A stretch of DNA of 64,000 nt from Gremmenia infestans (Eukaryota; Ascomycota; Leotiomycetes; Helotiales; Hamatocanthoscyphaceae): positions 1,550,001 through 1,614,000 of the forward strand of contig JAFEVB010000001.1 of the NCBI GenBank assembly GCA_032629725.1, given 5' to 3'. Both the position numbers and the translations under genes were made by a program. Shown one piece after another: positions 11,786-22,289 of the stretch (position 1 is the stretch's first letter; each line of letters begins with the position of its first letter). The notes under the pieces were generated by a model. The model was not told where the DNA came from. It saw only the letters and a program-made list of their open reading frames with translations, and ran no database searches.

Positions 11786-13935
11786 ATGTACGCAGGCTGG
11801 AACCTGTTGCTCGTCGTAGCTGTTCTTTGTGGACAAAGTGTTGGCTTCTTTTGGCGCTTCAACAGCTTCACTGGCGTAGTATCAACAAATACCCCTGAAC
11901 TAGAGGAACCTCTCGACATCAACAAACGCGTTGCTATCATTGGTATGTACCGGTCTGTCTTTCTATCATTGTTTCGTATTTTTCCTTTTTGATTCAACCT
12001 GAAGGTACCCTCTATAAGCTTCATGGGAGCCATTGCTCTATAGATTTATGAGATACGTCGTACGATTCGGTGCGGATCTCCCTAAATAGGTCTGAATCCT
12101 ATCCAAATTGTCCTACTGGGAATGGGACATTTCGAGAGCCTTGAATTGAGCGTCCTGTATTCCAGCTTGTAACTTATGGCCCCAATCAGAGTCAAAACGG
12201 AATTCGCACGTTCTCACGTGATCTACCCCCTTTTATATTTGCCACTGGGGTTCGGTACTGCCATAGTAAAAAAAAACAGAAGCTAACAGTTTACTATAGG
12301 CGCGGGGGCTTCTGGTTCATCTACAGCATATTACTTGCAACAATTTGCTGAACTCTCGGGTATTCCAATCAACATCACCGTTTTCGAAAGGTCTAGCTAC
12401 GTTGGGGGCCGCTCAACGACCGTCAATGCCTATGGCAACCCCTTAGAGCGCGTTGAACTTGGTGCGAGTATCTTCGTCGATGTGAACACTATCCTCAAGA
12501 ACTCAAGTGCGAAGTTCGGCTTGAGAAGTAAGGATTCTGAAACTGAATACGATGACATTTTGAGTATCTGGGATGGCGAGAAGTTTGTTTTTACACAGAA
12601 AGATAGCGGATGGCAATATTGGGACATTGCAAAAATGCTCTGGAAATATGGCCTTGCACCTCTTCGGACGCAGCGCCTCATGAGGAGTACCGTTAGTAAA
12701 TTTCGAAAGCTGTATGAAGCGCCTGCCTTCCCATTCAAATCGCTGTCCGACAGGGCATTGGATTTGGACCTTACTTCTGTGACTTCCTTGACGGGAGAGC
12801 AGTATCTCAAGGACAACAACGTAAGTCAATTCCGCTGATCAAATAGAGATTTACTCATAAGTCTCAGGTTGGACCTCCATTTTCCACAGACATTATCCAA
12901 GCCAGTACCCGAGTCAACTATGGCCAAAACCTCAATACCATCCATGGACTTGAAGCTATGGTCTGTATGGCTATTGATGGTGCTATGCAAATAGATGGTG
13001 GCAACTGGCAAATCTTCGACGGCATGTTGAAAGCCTCAAACGCCACAGTTCACTTGAACAGCACCGTCAATTCCATTTCCAACCACAAAGGCAGATACAG
13101 CGTCAAAAGCACTTCCAACGATGCGATTACTGGAGATTCATCTATCCAAGAGTCTGTTTTCGATACAGTTGTTCTTGCAGCACCTCTCCAATACTCCGGA
13201 ATTGATATTGAAAAAGGACTCCTTCAACACACACCCGACGAAATTCCATATGTTACACTTCACGTCACACTCTTTACGTCCTCCCGCAGACTAGACCGTG
13301 GTTTCTTCAACCTCGCACCAGATGCAGACATCCCAACCTCAATCCTCACCACCCTCCAACCCGGCCAAGCCCCCTCGAACTACACAGAAGGCTGCGGCAA
13401 ACCCGGCTTCTTCAGCATCAGCACCCTACGCACAGTCATCAACCCCGAGACATTAGAGAGAGAGAATCTCTACAAAGTATTCTCCCCCCACGCTCTGACC
13501 TCCAAATTCCTAGGCGATATCCTAGGAATCCCCGGTAAGTCATATATATCCCATCCCATCCCATTCCCTGCCACTTCACTTACCCCCTTTTGCATTAAGC
13601 AGTCAGACTAACATACCCCAGTCCCTGCAAACCTCAGCACCATATCCTCCAGCAGCGGCGACGCAATAACCTGGTACTATCCACACGTCTGGCACTCCTA
13701 CCCCTACGAACTGCCGCGCGTCACCTTCGAGGACTCAGCACTGGCCCGCAACTTCTACTACACGAGTGGAATGGAGAGCTTTATTTCTACCATGGAGACC
13801 ATGGCGCTTATGGGCATGAACGTTGCGCAGTTGGTTGTGGATGACTTTAATGAGGTCATGGTGGACGAGGAGCTGGGGCAGGTAGAAGGAGTGCAGAAGT
13901 TTATGGTGGACGAGATTGTTCCTGATGAGCTGTGA
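11786..13935 (+). CDS. prenylcysteine oxidase/lyase-type FAD protein
   Basis: Prenylcysteine lyases oxidatively split farnesyl- or geranylgeranyl-cysteine released from prenylated proteins, producing peroxide. Exons are 11786-11942, 12300-12820, 12868-13534 and 13622-13935 (552 aa). A cleavable signal (MYAGWNLLLVVAVLCGQSVG) is followed by the FAD-binding Rossmann start RVAIIGAGASGSSTAYYL and TVFERSSYVGGRS. A mid-protein GGNWQIFDGML and NATVHLNSTVNSI fit the PCLYOX family, as does a C-terminal half with several N-glycosylation sites. Intron 1 is 357 nt, far longer than its neighbours, and splits the dinucleotide-binding GxGxxG. The location is probably vacuolar or secretory. The family call is firm; the exact substrate is inferred. 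Confidence 0.88.
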
Positions 13936-14156
13936 GCAAGATCGTAATTCATTATTGGGGAAGTTTAATGGTTTAGGATGGGGCGGTTGGTTCATTACTT
14001 TCACTTCTTGTATTATGGCATGGCAAAATGGAATAGGAAAGGAACTAAAAGCCAACGTTTATTTGTATGTTCGTTTTCTAGACTATTTCAAGGCCTGTCC
14101 TGACTTAATATGCAACGGTATCCCTTTCTACCATTTTGCATCCCCTATTTCAATTC

Positions 14157-15704
14157 CTAACCCCTAAACCCATTCCTCAAATTCTCATACTTGGAGTGCG
14201 GATACTCGATGCAATTATTCCCCTTCTCCAACGTCCCCAACTCCCCCACAACCGCCTCAATCAAACTCCCCTCACCCCTCTTATCCCCCGAACTCTCCCA
14301 CCACATCGCGCCCCCCAACCCCTCGCTCTTCAACCACCGCGTCTTCTCCTGCGCCATCTCCACCGTATCGTACGTCACAAGCTGCTTCTTGCCCGCATCA
14401 TAGCTATACGTAGCGCCGGCCTCGCGATCCCAAAACACCTCCGCCCCATCCAACGGCAGCGCCTTGAAATCCCACACCCCAGCCTCCCAACTGCCCTCCC
14501 CAGTCCCGCTGAACGCCCGGCCTAGGCCCTCCGTCTCGCAAAACGCACGCCCGTAGAGCGGCATCCCGAGCACGATTTTCGATCCCCTGACGCCTTGCCC
14601 TTTGTAGTACCCCACTGCGCTCTGGCTGTTAAACGGCGTTGCGTCGGGATGTCTACTAGGTGCGATGTTCGCCTGATGTCCCGCCTTCGCGTCCCAAGAC
14701 CCCGCATAGTCATACGCCATCAAGTTCCAGAAATCAAGATACGCGTCCATGCCCCTGATATCCATCTTCTCGTAATTCTGCGCGCCAGCCGGACACGCCA
14801 CCGTCAGTTCAAAATGGTGCGCGTGCGGTAGGGTGGCGGAATAAGCGTCCATGGCTTCCAGGCACGCTTTCAGCAGTAGTACGAAATCAGATGCTTCGGA
14901 TGGGTTTTTGGGGTACTCCCAATCAATGTCGAGGCCGTCGAAGCCTAGGTGCTTGATGAGTTCTACAGCGGAAGAGGCGAACTTCTCGCGGCCGGATGCG
15001 CTGGAGGCCGGGACGGCAAAGTTGGAGGAGTAGGTCCAGCCGCCGATGGAGAGGAGGACTTTGAGGGAGCGGTTTTGCTGTTTTAGGATGTTGAGTTGTT
15101 TGAGGCAGCCGTAGAGCTTGGTGCCGGAGTCGTTCCAGGAGTCGCCGTCGAAATGGATGTCAGTGTCTGCCCAGCCGTCGGTGAGGTAGCTACTCATGAG
15201 TTAGAATTCTGTGGTACTGTAAAGAGATGAAGGGGTTCTAGATGCTTACACTTCTCCGCTTTCTGGGCGGACGTTGGCGAATGCGTAGAGGACATGAGTG
15301 AGCTTGTCGGCCGGGAGCATTTGGGGAGTATATTTCCTGCCATAGATTGCCCACTGCTTAAGTCAGCATTATAACTTCAAGAACACGAGCCCCTTCTCCG
15401 AGTCTTCAATAAAGGGTGTTTGTAAGTCACGAGACCAGCTCTAAGACCCCCTTCTTCGCTCATCCAGGACACCGACAACCCAGCGAAACTACCTATAGGG
15501 AGCAGAGTTCATACTCACATTTACAAAATACGCAACCGAACGATATCCATCCCCACCACCCATCTTGTCTTCAATCACCTCCTGGCTTTCGTATGTGAAG
15601 AAAGGCGACAGCAAATCTGTCTCCGAGAAGTGCACAAGGAGTAATCCTACAAATGCAACAAAGAGTGGGATGGCGTAAAGTAGTAGTCTTTTGAAGGAAG
15701 CCAC
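14157..15704 (-). CDS. GH18 chitinase with N-terminal membrane anchor
   Basis: This enzyme hydrolyses chitin beta-1,4 links. Exons are 15519-15704, 15250-15353 and 14157-15189 (440 aa). The acceptor of exon 3 could instead lie 3 nt upstream, changing one residue. After a short basic start come 20 hydrophobic residues (LLLYAIPLFVAFVGLLLVHF), then a spacer and the GH18 barrel beginning SVAYFVNWAIYGRKYTP. The catalytic motif FDGLDIDWEYP has its acid Glu at about residue 188. LMAYDYAGSWD and the late AMWWESSGD match subgroup A. No carbohydrate-binding module or GPI signal is visible. The N-terminus may be a cleaved signal or a type II anchor. The barrel's C-terminal end is complete, so the gene looks functional. 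Confidence 0.94.
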
Positions 15705-16475
15705 TTTGATGTTTTTCTATGAGTTGAGGTTGAGACTTGGGAGGCAGTATTTATGTTTAAGTTGTGTGGTGAGGTTGAGTGTGGCGCGTTGAATGCATGT
15801 GTGGCGAAGCTGTGTCGATTCAGCTCCAATCACAGGGGCTGAGAGGGAATAGTGACGACGCGCGGGGTTGAAGGGGGTAATGAATATAGAAGGATGATTG
15901 GAACAATACAATAGTGGAATCTTACTTTAGTAATTATGTTGTTGCCTGTTCAGCATCGAGCAGTAAGAGCTTGCAACACATCTACAATTGGTCAAATGTT
16001 TTGATATCACAGTAACGTTGTAAACAGTAACGTTGCCAAGTAGCCCTTGAGATCTGGTTCTTCTACGGATATCATTGCATGCTATGGTCATCATTTACTT
16101 CATTAATCTCTGGTGCCTTCTAGGCAACACAGCTTCATTATCTCACCGCATGTTCCACCCCTTAAGTAAGGCCATAGAAAGCCTCCCAGCACAGAGGTAG
16201 TGAGAGAATAAGCTTTTCACAGCTCGGATTTGTCCTCGAAGCGATGGCTGGGCGCTCCATCATCGTTGAAACTGGTAATCACGAAGGATTGTAGTTACCA
16301 CGGGAAGTCCTCGCTGGGAGGGTCTCATCTTGGACACAAGAAGCGACACTATCTTGTCGGAGTTCAATGTCCCTCTCGTTATCGGAGTAAAACTGTAGTG
16401 CCGTTCGTCTGTCTACCTCGTGGGGGTGATACTCCGGGGTATATGGTGTGCATCGTAATAGCTTAGAAGAGGTCG
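15705..16475. other. intergenic region upstream of chitinase
   Basis: This 771 bp region contains the chitinase promoter and the 3' flank of the J-protein gene. The short string cagtaacgttg occurs twice near 16010-16035. No gene is supported. Confidence 0.5.
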
Positions 16476-17402
16476 TCAACCTTTAGGATTGTTCTTATGC
16501 TGGTAGATATCCATAGGACGACCCTTGATATCCTCACTGGAGCAAACCTCTGGAGCCGGTAGTAGTTTCCGGTAACTCTCATCTCGCGGGTCCGTAACAC
16601 CATATCCCACCGGATCCCTCTGCCTCAGAAAAGTGTGTATCCTTTCTTCTCGATTCCCAAATGAGTTCGCTTCTCGTCGGCGACGCATCAGGTCCTTGGA
16701 AGCCCTATCATGCAGAGCATCGCTCTGCTCTAGGAGGTCTATAGCATAGTTCCCAACCCGAGTAGCCTGGCCGATTCCTCCCAAGACCATGAATATGAGA
16801 ATCAAGCCAGCAAAGGCGCCGTTCGAGACGAATCTTGGTTCTTGAGGCCCTCCAGCCTCTCGCTGATACCATTTCTCCCAGTCTTCCCAAGTCGCACATT
16901 GACTTGGCCCCATTGGCGAATTTCCCCATCCTCTTGCTCCTTCCGAACGATCCCGATCGACATCTGGCTGCCCATTCCACCCTGCTCCATATAAATCATA
17001 GGCACCTCGTTTGACCGGATCCGACAGGATATTGTTGGCAGCAACAACTAGCCTGTACCTCTCTAGCTTCGTCTTCTCTGATAATCCGTCTAAGCTGTCA
17101 AATTGTCGATCCGGGTGATATAGCTTCACTAGCTCGTAGAATCGCAGTTTCGAGTATGGGGAACCTTTCTTCTGGTTGAAGATCTGGTAAGGTGATGGGA
17201 TGGTGTTTGCAGATGTCACCTCTGGCCATCTGAGGTTCCCATGATGATGCCTGACAGGGCCATCAGAGACCATAGGATAGTGCCGGGTTTGTTGTTGGGG
17301 TGCACTCGAGCGATGCTGTAGTGACGTCTTCGATGTTGGTCGTGAGTGATAAAGGCAATGGAAATTGCCGTATGGCAGCAGGATACCGGACTTCTTCAAC
17401 AT
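16476..17402 (-). CDS. J-domain protein, JID1-like, mitochondrial type
   Basis: This is a co-chaperone that should stimulate an Hsp70 ATPase. It is a single exon of 308 aa. The basic, Ser/His/Arg-rich N-terminus of about 45 residues looks like a mitochondrial presequence. The J domain runs from SPYQIFNQ to DLYGAGW and contains the essential HPD in KLYHPDRQF. A WEDWEKWY block follows, then one hydrophobic segment (GAFAGLILIFMVLGGIGQA) and a charged C-terminal tail. A J domain plus a single membrane span resembles yeast Jid1, a mitochondrial inner-membrane protein. The J domain is certain; the orthology is likely. Confidence 0.85.
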   Translation of the reverse strand: MLKKSGILLPYGNFHCLYHSRPTSKTSLQHRSSAPQQQTRHYPMVSDGPVRHHHGNLRWPEVTSANTIPSPYQIFNQKKGSPYSKLRFYELVKLYHPDRQFDSLDGLSEKTKLERYRLVVAANNILSDPVKRGAYDLYGAGWNGQPDVDRDRSEGARGWGNSPMGPSQCATWEDWEKWYQREAGGPQEPRFVSNGAFAGLILIFMVLGGIGQATRVGNYAIDLLEQSDALHDRASKDLMRRRREANSFGNREERIHTFLRQRDPVGYGVTDPRDESYRKLLPAPEVCSSEDIKGRPMDIYQHKNNPKG

Positions 17403-17576
17403 GACTGACAGTAAGCCAGTCTTGATCTCGAGGAAGGGATCATGTCCAAGGCAACGGAGGGAATGGATTCAAAGCACCTGGAGGACTTTGATAAAGAAGG
17501 CAGCGGGGCGGGGCGGGCAGACCACTCCACTTCACTTATTACCTTAGCTTCAGCACTAAACTAGTCACTCGGCTGC

Positions 17577-17611
17577 GATAAGGATACCGATAAGGATAAG
17601 GGGTGGGATAA
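17577..17611 (+). promoter_or_regulatory. cluster of four GATAA sites
   Basis: GATAA occurs at 17577-17581, 17589-17593, 17595-17599 and 17607-17611, all on one strand within 35 bp, with GATAC between the first two. Fungal GATA factors (AreA/NIT2, SreA, WC-1 families) bind such sites, preferring pairs. The cluster lies between the divergent J-protein and 618-aa protein genes, 175 bp and 212 bp from their starts. Which gene responds is unknown. Confidence 0.6.
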
Positions 17612-17691
17612 GGGCAGTATTTACAGTACAAGTAACTTGACGCGTCGCATCTCGTTGCTCTTAGACTTGCCCAATCTTGCACTTTTCCGTA

Positions 17692-17766
17692 CAGTACTCA
17701 GTACTGCCGCATGACGCCGCCAGGAAGCTACCTCATATCTTCCCATTGATGCAGTACTCTGTACTC
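17692..17766. repeat. two AGTACT dyads spaced 60 bp
   Basis: CAGTACTCAGTACTG (17692-17706) is a near-perfect palindrome. A second copy, CAGTACTCTGTACTC, sits at 17752-17766, exactly 60 bp later. Both lie within 135 bp of the start of the 618-aa protein gene. They could be paired binding sites for a dimeric factor. Confidence 0.5.
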
Positions 17767-17822
17767 CTCAACTGCCTTCACCCAGAATATGTTCAACAAG
17801 TTCTCAAAACGGCTCAGTCATC

Positions 17823-19729
17823 ATGGATTGGCTTCTTGCTCGCGCGAAATCCAAACGCAATCGACTTCTCAAGCGGAAGACCCCTTCACGTACGAGCAGC
17901 AGAGCGCCCTCTACGACACCAAGCGGTCATCAAAAGTTCGACGAGGTGACAGGACAGGTCTACACAGAAACAACTACCGCCATTGAGACGGCAAATGATC
18001 TCGACTGGACGCGCCGAACTGTTCTTGCTATTGGCCCGGACTGGCGTGAGCAGGAAGAAGTAGCCCTCATCGAGGCATGGAGCGCAAGTCAAAATAAAGG
18101 TGTCGACTCCGAGATACTGGGAAGTTATCGTGGATATCTAGACAACGTCAGAAACTCGAGGATTTGGGGCTTCAGAGGAGCTCGATCTCTTCAAGATGTC
18201 GCCGTGGAAACCATCCTGCAAAATATTACCGACATTACTTTGGACGGAATGGGATGTCTGCCTGTCCAATTAGTACGTCGTATATGGCACGCTGTCAACA
18301 AGAGGTTAGTCTATTGTTTGATACATCGTATTCAGACTAATTTTATCTTTCTAGATGCTTGATATCCCTCGATACCTGGTTGATCTTCTCCAAACTTCTC
18401 CACAGGGAGGAAGAGTCAACATTGAAGCTTATGAGATATCGTCAAGACATCGCAGCACCCAAGTCGCCTCTTCAAGTGTATACAGCTCCACTCACATCAC
18501 CGTCTTTTGACTTCATAACTTGCTTAAGCATCACCATTGTTCCTAAAATTTCCGACCTTGTCAAAATCTCTTTGATGAAGAACCTTGGGTCCCTCGAGAT
18601 TATCCACACACGACAGAACTCAGCAATCCGATCCCCGGTGACAGATAGACTAATGCGGTCCTGGCATCAAGCTGCGATGGACGATGGGGCTTTCCCTGTT
18701 TTAAGGATCATGAGGCTCTGGAGTCATCCAGAATTGACCTCTAAATCCCTTGTGTACCTCAACAGCTTTCCGGCGATGGCTGTTTACGATGTGCGATGGT
18801 GTGCTTTCGATCTAGACGCAAATTTCAGGTTGCATGCGAAGAACCTTGGGTGGGTAGCTACCCTAGAGCCGGATGTCCTTGGTCTAATGGAAGCTGCTTG
18901 CCTTGAAAGAGCCTTCAAGATGCGAGGCGATAACACTAAAACCGTCGAGAAAGAAGCTGCTCACCAGCTACGGGACGGATCGAGTATCAGAAGAATCCCA
19001 CGATCCAAGACACGAGCGTTTCTCACTCGATCTGAGCTTCCTGTCGCGGGAGATGCAGTCTCTGAACGTTCTGTATACGCTCGGATTCAAGAAGATATGG
19101 GCATATTGGAGCCTCAATATCCAGAGAAAGATACAAAGAACTCACGACGGAAGAATCGCGTTTCTACCGGGGATATCCAGGTTCGACCACCTATTTTGAA
19201 GCATCGAGCCGCTGAGACCTGGGAGTTCCCTCTATACACGACATTTTCAAAGATCGGGGAGTTGAGAAACGATCTGGATCTGAAGAGAGCGGGTGTTGAC
19301 CTCGGAGACCTGGTTGTAGTAGACAACGAATTGGTCAATTCAGTTCCTATGGTCTCACTTCGTCTTGGTCCCTCCAAGGGATGGCTGCAGGATTTCCCTT
19401 ACAGCTCTTCAAAGTCAACGTACAGCCATTCCAACAATTCGTCCTCATCCGTCCTTGAATCTGATGATCGGCCGGGCGGGGAGAAACCAGAGGCCCTAGC
19501 TTTCATCCGGGTCAAGGCACCAGAACCAGGAGAGAAGATGAAGAGAGTAATGTCAGCAGGCGCACTATTAAGCCCAAATGGTGGACACATTGGCGACGCT
19601 TTCGAAGTTCGGGTTGATGCTAAGAAGCGGGCATCATCTCAGAGTACCACCCCTGTGAAGGCGAATCGAGACAGTTTCATGAAGAGGAAAAAGCGGAAGA
19701 TTGGAGATGTATTGAGTTCATTCCTTTAA
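17823..19729 (+). CDS. unrecognised 618-aa fungal protein
   Basis: I do not recognise this family. Exons are 17823-18304 and 18355-19729; the joint reads NKRCLISLDTW in phase. Residues 1-45 are basic and Ser/Thr-rich. The segment ALIEAWSASQNKGVD to ILQNITDITLDGMGCLPV, then ISLDTWLIFSKLL, suggests an F-box-like or leucine-rich start, since LPVQLVRRIWHAV resembles the LP-x-x-L-x-x-x-I pattern. Later spacing (LGSLEII, PVLRIMRLWSHPEL, SLVYLNSFPAM) looks like degenerate leucine-rich repeats. The C-terminus ends in a basic KRKKRKIGDVLSSFL, a plausible nuclear signal. A substrate adaptor for ubiquitination is one guess, not shown. It is divergent from the J-protein gene and follows a GATA cluster. 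Confidence 0.8.
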
Positions 19730-22289
19730 TGGTGTTGTGGTATAAATGTAACATTGACGGAGCTTAGAGGGGTTGGCGATTTGTTTTGTTTTTAGAGATA
19801 CCCATGATCTACTCATATCACGAATGTTAATTTATTTTTAGTAGCCCTTGCTTCTAAGTGAGATTCAAGGTGAAGATCGAAAGATATCCCATTCGTGCGC
19901 AGCGCATTACTCTACCGGAAAAGCGAAAGACCTTCAGGTGAACTTTCCTCCTACCATTCGTCTGAGCCTTCTGTATACAGCTTCTTCTGCTTCATTAGAC
20001 TTAGCTCTTGGCAGCAAAACAGTATAAACTTTTACAGTTTCCTTTCCTACGACTCAACATCCACCCAAAAAATAGACATACAATATGCAGGAGATTTTGG
20101 CGGGCAAGTTGTTCGCACGGTTAGAACCTGCAATGACTTAATGCACGCGGAGCAGCACGCAGAGTTACATGGGATATACTCTCCCACATTTCTTCAATTC
20201 ACATGCACCTCTTTTTGCTGTAAATGTCAAAATTGCTGTCAGAGCGGAAGACGGTCGGTCAGCAGAGACGCGATAATAATAGCAGTGCCCCTATCATCGA
20301 CATGAATCTCCCCGATACCTACGCGTAGCAAGGAGTTTTCTTTCCTTTCGCTTCTACTGCATTTCGCTTTTCATACTGGTGATGCTTGTTTCAATGCGCA
20401 ACGACGTAGAGGCTTGATTGGTTCATCGGCCAAATAGTTAGTATAATTTAAAACCATATAGAGTTCGGTAGCTTAAATACTCAATTTCCCTAGAAATTGC
20501 CCCGCAGTTTACTCAAACCATTCATTCACCTCCCAGCAAATGCTGTTCTCATCTTCAACCCCTTATATACCCCCATCTGCGCATCCACTTTATCCTAATC
20601 AACAATATCAATCAGTCCAAGCTCAAACCCAAGTACTGAGACTAGCAACCAAGATCTCGAGATCAGAATTTTATTCTGGAGGAGATCAAGAGCGTCAACG
20701 AGCATAGGGAGGTTCGTTTCTGATGAATGCAATGGCCAAAGGAGAGGGTAGGATTGGGTTGGTGATATATATATACTTGGAATGAATTGTAGTATTTTGA
20801 CCAGGAGGCAAAGATCGTCGGAAGAAATAATAAGAATAACGGTTGAAAGATGAGGTGCTGTCAAGTTTATTCCACGGTCGAAAGTTGCCATGACAATAAC
20901 GGTGTAGTGCATTGCCGCCGCCGCACCCCTCAAAAAGATGCCTTCTGTGCCCTTTAAAATAACAGGGCGAGTTTACAAAGTCTTAGTTTCCAAAGCAAAT
21001 AATTTAGAGTGGGTGCATATGGTACTGCATGTATATTTCTTTCCTGTGCCTAGCTATTTTATATGTGCTATTTGTCCGAATGTTTAGCTCTAGGGTAGTG
21101 CTTGGAAATCACACCTTTTCTATATTACTTGGCCATTGCTCTCTATGCTGTTCAGTTGTAGCATTGATGTTGCGCCGCTAACAATTGCTAGCCACCATTC
21201 CAAGATACCGTGCACCACGCTAGCATGTGCTAGCGGTACATCATTTGGTACATAGGCGCCGCTAACAATTGCTAGCACACTTCCAAGATACTGTGCACTA
21301 CACTAGCATGTTCTAGCGGCGCATGCCGAAGCACATTGCGCGAAGCTAGCATTTTCTAGCGCTACACCACTAGTACGCAAGCGCCACTGACAATTGCTAG
21401 CTACCTTTCCACGGTACTATGCACGACACTAGCATGCTCTAGCGGTGCAACACTTGGTATGAAAACGCCACTAACACTTGCCAGCCACCCTTCCGATGTA
21501 TTGTGCACCACACCAGCATGTGCTAGCGGCGCACTACTTGGTCGTGTAATTGCACTGTATCTATATATAACAAGATGGAGAAATATCTGTCACATACAAC
21601 CATAGACTGAGGAGAATTAGGTTATTGATCTCAACTGTCCAGCTTAATACGAGCTTCAGTTCAGAACCAATTTTCGGTGTCTCTGCATTGGATTCCGTGA
21701 AGTTGAAAAATAAAGTTCCGAATCAAGTATTTGGTTACTCGTTAGCCAGCGCTATGCTGGAATTTTGAGCGTAGCGTTGCACAATTGTCCTGGAGTACGG
21801 GTAGCCGTTGACCTTGTTCCGAATTAATGGCTTGCCTCTAACCAAGTTCCGTAATCTTTGCGTTTATCAGCTTTTGTATCAAACATGACTTAGTTACCAA
21901 CGTATTAACTAGTAATTCTGATTCATAGCTAGGAAAATCAATAAGGCAATTCCTATCCACTGCTGCTACATGTCCCTAATCGAGCGCGAACAAGTCTCAG
22001 CCTTATGAGTTAGGCACTCAAGTCCCTGCATGTATCCTAAAGGCAGGTCGGGTTAGTGACGTGGCAATTTCTGTACCAAATATTAGCATATCTCTATGGT
22101 AACCTCTTTTGCCTCCAGCTATCGTGTCTGGTCGATTTTTTCTCGTTATATTTCTTAGGAGACTATTCTATCTATTGAGCAGCCGCTCTTTCAATACCTC
22201 CTAGGAAATTTGGAGATAGAGTCAGCGCCAACATTTGGGGTGGAAATATCTCAAATTTAGCCTCGCTCGAATTAGCAGGCAGTACGGCA
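19730..22289. other. 2.6 kb gene-free region with repeat array
   Basis: No open frame shows a recognised domain or a credible splice structure. The central part holds the 84-bp array described separately. The rest is ordinary A+T-moderate DNA with several short ORFs that I judge to be chance. It contains the HET gene promoter at its right end. Confidence 0.5.
21172..21548 (+). repeat. degenerate 84-bp tandem array with GCTAGC dyads
   Basis: Units start at 21172, 21256, 21381 and 21465, with a half unit at 21338-21380. Spacings are 84, 82 (to the half unit), 43 and 84 bp. Each full unit opens with a GCGCCGCTAACAATTGC-like string and contains GTGCAC. It then carries the dyad GCTAGCATGTGCTAGC or a variant, ending in GCGG. 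Units differ at many positions, so the array is old, yet the dyad core is kept in all five. No ORF spans it. Confidence 0.8.

Noticed and set aside
21172..21548. The 84-bp array as a CRISPR-like or coding repeat
   Set aside because: Units are contiguous without unique spacers and carry stops in all frames.
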